A stretch of DNA of 64,000 bases from Rubrobacter_D sp963840835 (GTDB taxonomy: Bacteria > Actinomycetota > Rubrobacteria > Rubrobacterales > Rubrobacteraceae). Made by a program: the position numbers and the translations under genes. The notes beneath the pieces are model-generated. The model was not told the origin of the DNA. It made no database searches and saw only the letters and a list, made by a program, of their open reading frames with translations. How positions within the stretch are numbered: position 1 is the first letter of the stretch; every line of letters begins with the position of its first letter. Positions 59,494 through 64,000 of the stretch are shown in pieces. The stretch lies in contig CAWJAM010000014.1 of NCBI GenBank assembly GCA_963840835.1, forward strand, positions 186,001-250,000, given 5' to 3'.

Positions 59494-60980
59494 GAGACCG
59501 CACCCTCACGCGCAGGGACTTCCTGAAGGTTGCGGGCGCCGGTGCCGCGGGGGCTACCATGCTCGGCGCGGCCGGGTGCGGCCCCCTGGCCAACAGTCTG
59601 ACGCAAGTGCCCGAAGAGTACCTTCCGAGCGGGGGATCTAGAATGAACGTAATACTGGTGATCATAGACAGCCTCAGAAGGGACCACCTGGGCGTCTACG
59701 GGAATGACTGGATCAAGACCCCCAACCTCGACGCCCTCGCCGGGGAGAGCCTGCGCTTCGACCGCTCGTACCCCGAATCGCTGCCGACCATCCTGGCGCG
59801 GCGGGCGATCCACACGGGGATAAGGACCTTCCCTTTCAGGGACTGGCAGAAGTGGTACGACGAGGACGTGGCGCTCTGGGGCTGGCAGCCCATCCCGAGG
59901 GGGCAGGTGACGCTCGCCGAGATCCTGCTCGGGGAGGGCTTCTATAACCTGATGGTCACGGACACGCTGCACCAGTTCAGGCCCTTCTACGACATGCACC
60001 GCGGCTTTCATGCCTTCGACTTCATCCGGGGTCAGGAGAGGGACCTCTTCAGGCCGCCTTCGCCCGCCTCGGAGAAGAAGATGAAGAATACCCTGATCGG
60101 CGGCCCGAGCGCCGCGCACTCTGAGGAGATCATGCGCCAGTACTGGGCGAACACGATCGGCCGTCAGCGCGAGGAGGACTGGTTCGCCCCGCAAGTGTTC
60201 ACCAGGGCCGCCGAGTACCTGGAGATGGCGAAGGAGGCCCAACCCTTCTTTATGCTGGTGGACAACTACGACCCGCACGAGCCGTGGGACCCCCCGCAGA
60301 AGTACGTCGACCTCTACAGCGACGGCTTCGACGGCCCCGAGCCCGTCACGTCGAGCAGCGGTTCCTCCGAGTGGCTGACGGAGGCCCAGCTCGAGCGGAT
60401 GCACGCGCGTTACTCGGCTGAGGTGACGATGACCGACCACTGGCTCGGGCACTTCCTGGACAAGGCGCAGGGGCTCGGGCTCCTGGACAACACCATGCTG
60501 ATAGTGCTCTCCGACCACGGGCACGCCTTCGGGGAGCACGGCTACGCCGGCAAGGTCGTCAGCGCGCTCTACCCCGAGCTTATGGACACCGTCTTCTTTA
60601 TCAGGCACCCAGGCGGGAAGGGTGCGGGGGAGAGGAGCGACCACTACGCCTCCACCCACGACGTTGCCCCCACCATCCTCGGCTCGATGGGCGTCGCGCG
60701 CCACCCGCAGATGGGGGGACAGGACCTCTCCGGCGTGCTCGAAGGGAAGGAACCCGACCAGAGGCCCTACTTCACCGCCGGGTACCACGACCACGTCTGG
60801 GCCCGCGACGAGAGGTACGCGATGTTCAGCCTCTACGACGGCTCGAACGCCCACCTCTTCGACCTGGACAAAGATCCGAAGATGGACAAGAACATCGCCT
60901 CGGCGAACCCCGCCGTGGTGAAGAAGATGTTCGAAGAGTACGTGGTCAAGGACGCAGGCGGCCCCCTGCCCCACTACTAG
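59490..60980 (+). CDS. Tat-exported sulfatase-fold lipoprotein without the formylglycine cysteine
   Basis: The 496-aa product has a Tat signal (T-R-R-D-F-L, RR at 8-9) ending in a lipobox LGAAGC (Cys30). The alkaline-phosphatase/sulfatase fold is shown by NVILVIIDSLRRDHLGVYG with metal Asp60 and VLSDHGHAFGEHG. Where sulfatases have C-x-P-S-R, it reads S97-L-P-T100-I, with no Cys and no Arg. It may use Ser (processed by an anaerobic-type maturase), Thr as in lipoteichoic-acid-synthase-type enzymes, or may be inactive as a sulfatase. A TACAAT box lies at 59426. It ends the surface-glycan island. Confidence 0.85.
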   Translation: MRDRTLTRRDFLKVAGAGAAGATMLGAAGCGPLANSLTQVPEEYLPSGGSRMNVILVIIDSLRRDHLGVYGNDWIKTPNLDALAGESLRFDRSYPESLPTILARRAIHTGIRTFPFRDWQKWYDEDVALWGWQPIPRGQVTLAEILLGEGFYNLMVTDTLHQFRPFYDMHRGFHAFDFIRGQERDLFRPPSPASEKKMKNTLIGGPSAAHSEEIMRQYWANTIGRQREEDWFAPQVFTRAAEYLEMAKEAQPFFMLVDNYDPHEPWDPPQKYVDLYSDGFDGPEPVTSSSGSSEWLTEAQLERMHARYSAEVTMTDHWLGHFLDKAQGLGLLDNTMLIVLSDHGHAFGEHGYAGKVVSALYPELMDTVFFIRHPGGKGAGERSDHYASTHDVAPTILGSMGVARHPQMGGQDLSGVLEGKEPDQRPYFTAGYHDHVWARDERYAMFSLYDGSNAHLFDLDKDPKMDKNIASANPAVVKKMFEEYVVKDAGGPLPHY

Positions 60981-61016
60981 TCGATGGCGTCCCGGCGCTA
61001 GCGTGGAGGGAAGGTT

Positions 61017-61631
61017 TTGAGTAGGCTGTTGTCATTCCTCTTGAGGTGGAGCGGCATACTGTGCGTGCCCGGCGGCGCGCTGTGGGCGCTCTCCCCGGCG
61101 GGGGTCTACATCTCCAACTTCGCCTTCCACACCCCCAACGTCTTCTGGAAGCTGTTCTGGCCCGCGCCGCTGCTCATCCTCCTCGGGCTGATCGGTCTCC
61201 AGTTGCGGCAGTCGGAACGTTCCGGCCTTCTGGAGAAGCTCGGGTTCCTCGTGGCCTGCGTGGGGCTTGTCATGGTAATAGCCGGCGACATCGGGTTGTA
61301 CTGGCTCGGGATCGACGACATCTTTATCGTGACCGCGCCGGCGTACGGCGCATTCCGACTCGGGCTGCTCGTTGCCGCAGTGGGGTCGATCCTCTTCGCC
61401 GTCACCTCCCCCCGCGGCGGCGCCCTGCCTTCCTGGGGCCTCTTGCCCTTCGTACTCGGGTCGTTGTGCGGCCTGATCTCCTTCTCGCGGGACCTTGGCT
61501 CTTTCGGTGCCGTGCTTTGGATGATGTTCGGCGTCGGATGGGCGTGGTTGGGTCTCTCGCTCGCGGTCGAGGGCTTCTCCGCTTTCTTGCAGACGAGACG
61601 TGCCAACCGCGGCGGAGTCGCCGTGAAATAG
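61017..61631 (+). CDS. Multi-pass membrane protein of unknown function
   Basis: A TTG start follows GGAGGGAAGG. The 204-aa product has about six hydrophobic segments (for example LFWPAPLLILLGLIGLQLR, LVACVGLVMVIAGDIGLYWL, WGLLPFVLGSLCGLISF, LWMMFGVGWAWLGLSLAV). No conserved catalytic or ligand motif is evident and I recognise no family. It starts 36 bases after the sulfatase-fold gene on the same strand and may share its transcript. Confidence 0.72.
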   Translation: MSRLLSFLLRWSGILCVPGGALWALSPAGVYISNFAFHTPNVFWKLFWPAPLLILLGLIGLQLRQSERSGLLEKLGFLVACVGLVMVIAGDIGLYWLGIDDIFIVTAPAYGAFRLGLLVAAVGSILFAVTSPRGGALPSWGLLPFVLGSLCGLISFSRDLGSFGAVLWMMFGVGWAWLGLSLAVEGFSAFLQTRRANRGGVAVK

Positions 61632-61688
61632 CGGTCAGCGTTCAGCCAAGAAGAAAGAGCTGAAAGTTGATCGCTGAAGGCTGACAGC

Positions 61689-61710
61689 GCGGTTTGCGAC
61701 AGCAAACCGC
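61689..61710. terminator. Hairpin abutting the hydrolase stop codon
   Basis: A 9-bp perfect stem (GCGGTTTGC) with GACA loop. The TAG stop of the minus-strand hydrolase (61710-61712) begins at its last base. The preceding 60 bases contain paired GTCAGCGTTCAGC / GCTGAAGGCTGAC arrays. Confidence 0.6.
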
Positions 61711-62645
61711 TACAGCAGGAACGCCTTCGCCTCTTCGTTGAAGGTCTCCGCCCGCTCATCGTGGGGCAGGAGGCCCGAATCCTTGAACAGGCGCGGCTCT
61801 GAGCGGGGGTTATGCTGCACGAAACGCTGCGCTTCGTGTACGGGGGCCGTCTTCGCTTCGAGTCCCCAGCAGATCAGGGTCCGGTGCGGCACCCGCGGCC
61901 AGAGGTCGGCGACCCCCAGGTTGAGCCTGCCCGAGACGAAAGCGGCCGGAAAATACCTCGCCCCCGCCCTGTGGCTCGTGCGATAGTAGTCATCGACCAA
62001 CTGGCCGGTTACGAGACCCGCATCGTGGTAGACCATCCCCCCGAGGTAGTACCGAAGCCCCCACCGGGAGACGATGGCGTGGTAGAGCGTGTTCCCGAGG
62101 ACCGGCGCGCGGAAGAGGCCGTAGATGACATCACCCAGTCTCCCCGAGGGACGGTCCAGGGTCCCGTAGCCCGTCGGGCAGATGAGGACGAGCTTCTTGA
62201 AGAGCCGCGGGCTCCGCACGGCGGCTGGCACGGCGAGCGCCGCCGAGAGCGAGCTGGCCACGAGGTGGGCCTGACCCCCGATCTCCTCCCTCACGAAGTC
62301 CTCGACCTGCGACGTTACGTCCTCAGACTCATAACGCCTTCGGGGCCTCTCCGACAGACCACACCCCAGGAGATCTAGGGCGTACACCCTGAAGCTCTTC
62401 GACAACTCCCCGAAGTTCCTCCGGAACTCGAAGGAGGAAGCCCCCGCGTAGACGCCGTGAATCAGGAGCAGCGGCTCGCCCTCCCCGGCCACCGCGTACG
62501 CGAGATCATAGCCCCTCCACCGGTAACTTCGCCTCTCCCCACCGAGCCTCTCCGGAATCTCCCCGCCGCTCTTCTCCAACCGCCGGTTGTAGAGCGCCAG
62601 ACCCCCGATGCCACCCCCTACAGCCACCACAGTCCTTGCCTTCAT
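61710..62645 (-). CDS. Alpha/beta hydrolase with atypical nucleophile elbow
   Basis: This 311-aa protein has an N-terminal hydrophobic stretch (ARTVVAVGGGIGGLALY), then the hydrolase domain: LLIHGVYAGASSFEFRRN (oxyanion region), YALDLLGCGLSERP, nucleophile region HLVASSLSAALA and His in SGLLPHDERAETF. The elbow lacks the usual GxSxG glycines (A-S-S-L-S), which occurs in some plant and cyanobacterial-type members. The acid may be the Glu of CWGLEAKTAP. AAGGAGG precedes the ATG. Substrate unknown. Confidence 0.82.
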   Translation of the reverse strand: MKARTVVAVGGGIGGLALYNRRLEKSGGEIPERLGGERRSYRWRGYDLAYAVAGEGEPLLLIHGVYAGASSFEFRRNFGELSKSFRVYALDLLGCGLSERPRRRYESEDVTSQVEDFVREEIGGQAHLVASSLSAALAVPAAVRSPRLFKKLVLICPTGYGTLDRPSGRLGDVIYGLFRAPVLGNTLYHAIVSRWGLRYYLGGMVYHDAGLVTGQLVDDYYRTSHRAGARYFPAAFVSGRLNLGVADLWPRVPHRTLICWGLEAKTAPVHEAQRFVQHNPRSEPRLFKDSGLLPHDERAETFNEEAKAFLL

Positions 62646-62662
62646 CCAGCCTCCTTACAGCA

Positions 62663-62693
62663 GCTTCCAATGGGATTGAACCCCATTGGAAGC
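62663..62693 (-). promoter_or_regulatory. 5'-leader hairpin of the hydrolase gene
   Basis: A 12-bp perfect stem (GCTTCCAATGGG) around a 7-base loop lies immediately upstream of the AAGGAGG ribosome site on the minus strand, so it would form in the mRNA leader. Adjacent TTTCAGCA / CTTCAGCC octamers (62694-62709) continue the repeat. Confidence 0.5.
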
Positions 62694-62822
62694 ATTTCAG
62701 CACTTCAGCCGTCGGTGATCGTACCCGAAAGCGTACGCCTAGTTTCTTGTTGACAAACAGCAAGCCCAGGATAGCATTTGAGTCAGTTATGTAAGCAGCT
62801 TAAATTTTGTAGGAGAATTCAC

Positions 62823-63293
62823 GTGGACAGGGAGAAGCTCATCGACGAGACGCTGATGTTGCTACCGACCTTGATGCGGTTGGTCGAGCGGCCCAGTCCT
62901 GTGGAGATGGGGGAGATCGCGGGCCGCGGGTTGGCGACTGACGTTCAGGTATCGCCGGGGCACATTCAGGTCTTGATCGCGCTGACGCGTGGTCCGCGGT
63001 CGGTTGGGAAGCTCGCGGAGGAGTTGGAGGTCTCGCCCCCTGCGGCGACGCAGCTCGTCGACACGCTGGCCGAGCACGGGATGGTGGGCAGGCACAACGA
63101 TCCCGCGGATCGGCGGGTCGTTCTCGTCGACTACGTGGAGGGGATGCACGAGGTGGCCCGGCGCATCGTGGAGGACCGACGCCGTCCGCTGCAGGAGGCC
63201 ATCAGCGAGTTGACGGACGAAGAGGCCCTGGCCTTCGTCAAGGGGCTCAGGCTGTTGGCCGAGAGCTTGGGCGCCGGGGCGGAGGAGAACTGA
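62823..63293 (+). CDS. MarR-family transcriptional regulator
   Basis: GTG 62823 follows TAGGAGA at proper spacing; a longer frame from 62778 has no site. The 156-aa product has the MarR winged helix: GHIQVLIALTRGPRSVGKLAEE, VSPPAATQLVDTL as recognition helix, and the wing DPADRRVVLVDY with its conserved Asp-Arg-Arg. A TTGACA box lies at 62750-62755. Its TGA shares a base with the ATG of the efflux gene, so it probably controls that operon in response to a small ligand. Confidence 0.9.
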   Translation: MDREKLIDETLMLLPTLMRLVERPSPVEMGEIAGRGLATDVQVSPGHIQVLIALTRGPRSVGKLAEELEVSPPAATQLVDTLAEHGMVGRHNDPADRRVVLVDYVEGMHEVARRIVEDRRRPLQEAISELTDEEALAFVKGLRLLAESLGAGAEEN

Positions 63294-64000
63294 TGGAGAG
63301 GATCGTCCGTTGGTGTCTGAAGAGCAAGTCCGTCGTCATCCTGGCAACCATACTGCTCGTTGGGAGCGGGGCTTACGCGACGACGCGCCTCAACCAGGAG
63401 CTCCTGCCCGACATCTCGTTTCCCATCATAACCATCTCAACGCCCCTGGCCGGCGCCGGGCCTGACCTTGTAGACGAGCAGGTCACGCAGCCCGTCGAGG
63501 ACGCCATAAACGGCGTGGAGGGGATAGAGTCGGTCCAGTCCACCTCTGCGCAGGGGTTCTCCGTCGTGCTCGTGGAGTTCGACCTCGACGCCGACACCGA
63601 GGAGGCCGAGGCCGACCTCCAGGCGGCGCTCGACGGCATAGAGCTCCCTTCACAGGCCGGAGAACCCGAGGTCAAGAGCCAGTCGGCCGCGCAGTTTCCG
63701 ATCCTTTCGCTCTCGCTGGCCGCCAAGGACCGGGACCTCGCCGACCTCACCGAGTACGCCGAGGACGATGTCGTCCCCTCCATCGAGGAGGTAGAGGGTG
63801 TGGCGAGCGTCGATGTCATCGGGGGCGCGGAGAAACAAATACAGGTGGATCTCGACCCCGGGGAGTTGAAGGAGAGAGACCTCACGACCGACGCGGTGGT
63901 CGGCGCGATCGGCGGGGCGCAGGTGGATGCGCCCGTCGGTAGCATCTCAGTGGGCGGACGTGACACACCCGTCAATGCCACCAGCGAGCTCGGGGGGACC
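63293..64000 (+). CDS. RND-family efflux transporter, N-terminal part
   Basis: The 236 visible residues start MERIVRWCLKSKSVVILATI and run off the window. Landmarks of the AcrB/HAE1-type family are the first transmembrane helix, then NQELLPDISFPIITISTPLAGAGP, VTQPVEDAINGVEGIESVQS and VEGVASVDVIGGAEKQIQVDLDP. Full-length members have about 1000 residues and two such halves. It is translationally coupled to the MarR gene, suggesting inducible export of a drug, lipid or other hydrophobic compound. Actinobacterial RND proteins of this type occur without an outer-membrane partner. Confidence 0.92.
   Translation, partial: MERIVRWCLKSKSVVILATILLVGSGAYATTRLNQELLPDISFPIITISTPLAGAGPDLVDEQVTQPVEDAINGVEGIESVQSTSAQGFSVVLVEFDLDADTEEAEADLQAALDGIELPSQAGEPEVKSQSAAQFPILSLSLAAKDRDLADLTEYAEDDVVPSIEEVEGVASVDVIGGAEKQIQVDLDPGELKERDLTTDAVVGAIGGAQVDAPVGSISVGGRDTPVNATSELGGT

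Overview
The window is about 65% G+C, densely coded, and reads like a chromosome of the deep-branching actinobacterial genus Rubrobacter or a close relative. The genus is inferred from gene content: an adjacent mutS-mutL pair (most Actinobacteria lack it), an actinobacterial style of two-component genes, many GTG/TTG starts, PIG-V and DUF2723 membrane glycosyltransferases, and a LexA gene with its own operator. There is no rRNA, no recognisable tRNA, no CRISPR array and no transposase.

Layout. 1-13.4 kb is a metabolic and housekeeping mix: the end of a CoxL-type molybdenum hydroxylase, a VOC protein, a tandem DUF427 protein, several alpha/beta hydrolases, an ECF sigma/anti-sigma pair, the peroxiredoxin Bcp, a toast-rack lipoprotein, a class C-type serine hydrolase, a nucleoside hydrolase and a CruF-like membrane protein. 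13.5-21.3 kb carries mutS-mutL, a VanY-type peptidase, a 52-aa membrane protein with a decayed partial duplicate, gamma-glutamyltransferase and QueT. 21.7-26.5 kb carries an Nramp-related transporter with an apparent frameshift and a single-module adenylation-carrier-reductase enzyme coupled to a 50-aa membrane peptide. 26.6-33.4 kb holds PRC-BON, PfkA and small membrane or stress proteins, one frameshifted. 33.8-40.2 kb holds a zinc-finger ClpC, Uma2, DUF1697, a double GNAT and lexA with a coupled partner gene. 40.5-46.3 kb is a signalling cluster: two histidine kinases, a NarL-type regulator and two receiver-like proteins that lack the phosphorylatable Asp.

47.2-61 kb is the most coherent functional island: a PIG-V-type mannosyltransferase, a large polytopic membrane protein, a formylglycine sulfatase, a DUF2723 glycosyltransferase, UDP-sulfoquinovose synthase (SqdB), a DUF2304-GT2 fusion, a lipid-linked glycan flippase, a sugar epimerase and a Tat-exported sulfatase-fold lipoprotein. 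Together these suggest synthesis, export and trimming of a sulfonated or sulfated cell-surface glycan. The window closes with an alpha/beta hydrolase and a MarR-RND efflux operon that runs off the end.

Intergenic space is rich in repeats: a palindrome beginning TGTAGGGGCGG (five copies), CAGG-type heptamer arrays that supply a start codon in one place and a protein C-terminus in another, TTCAGCAN octamer arrays, hairpins with GAA loops followed by GTGCTGAC, and a 41-bp element in three copies. Several hairpins contain or abut the stop codons of neighbouring genes. Two genes have single-base frameshifts that could be assembly errors or real mutations.
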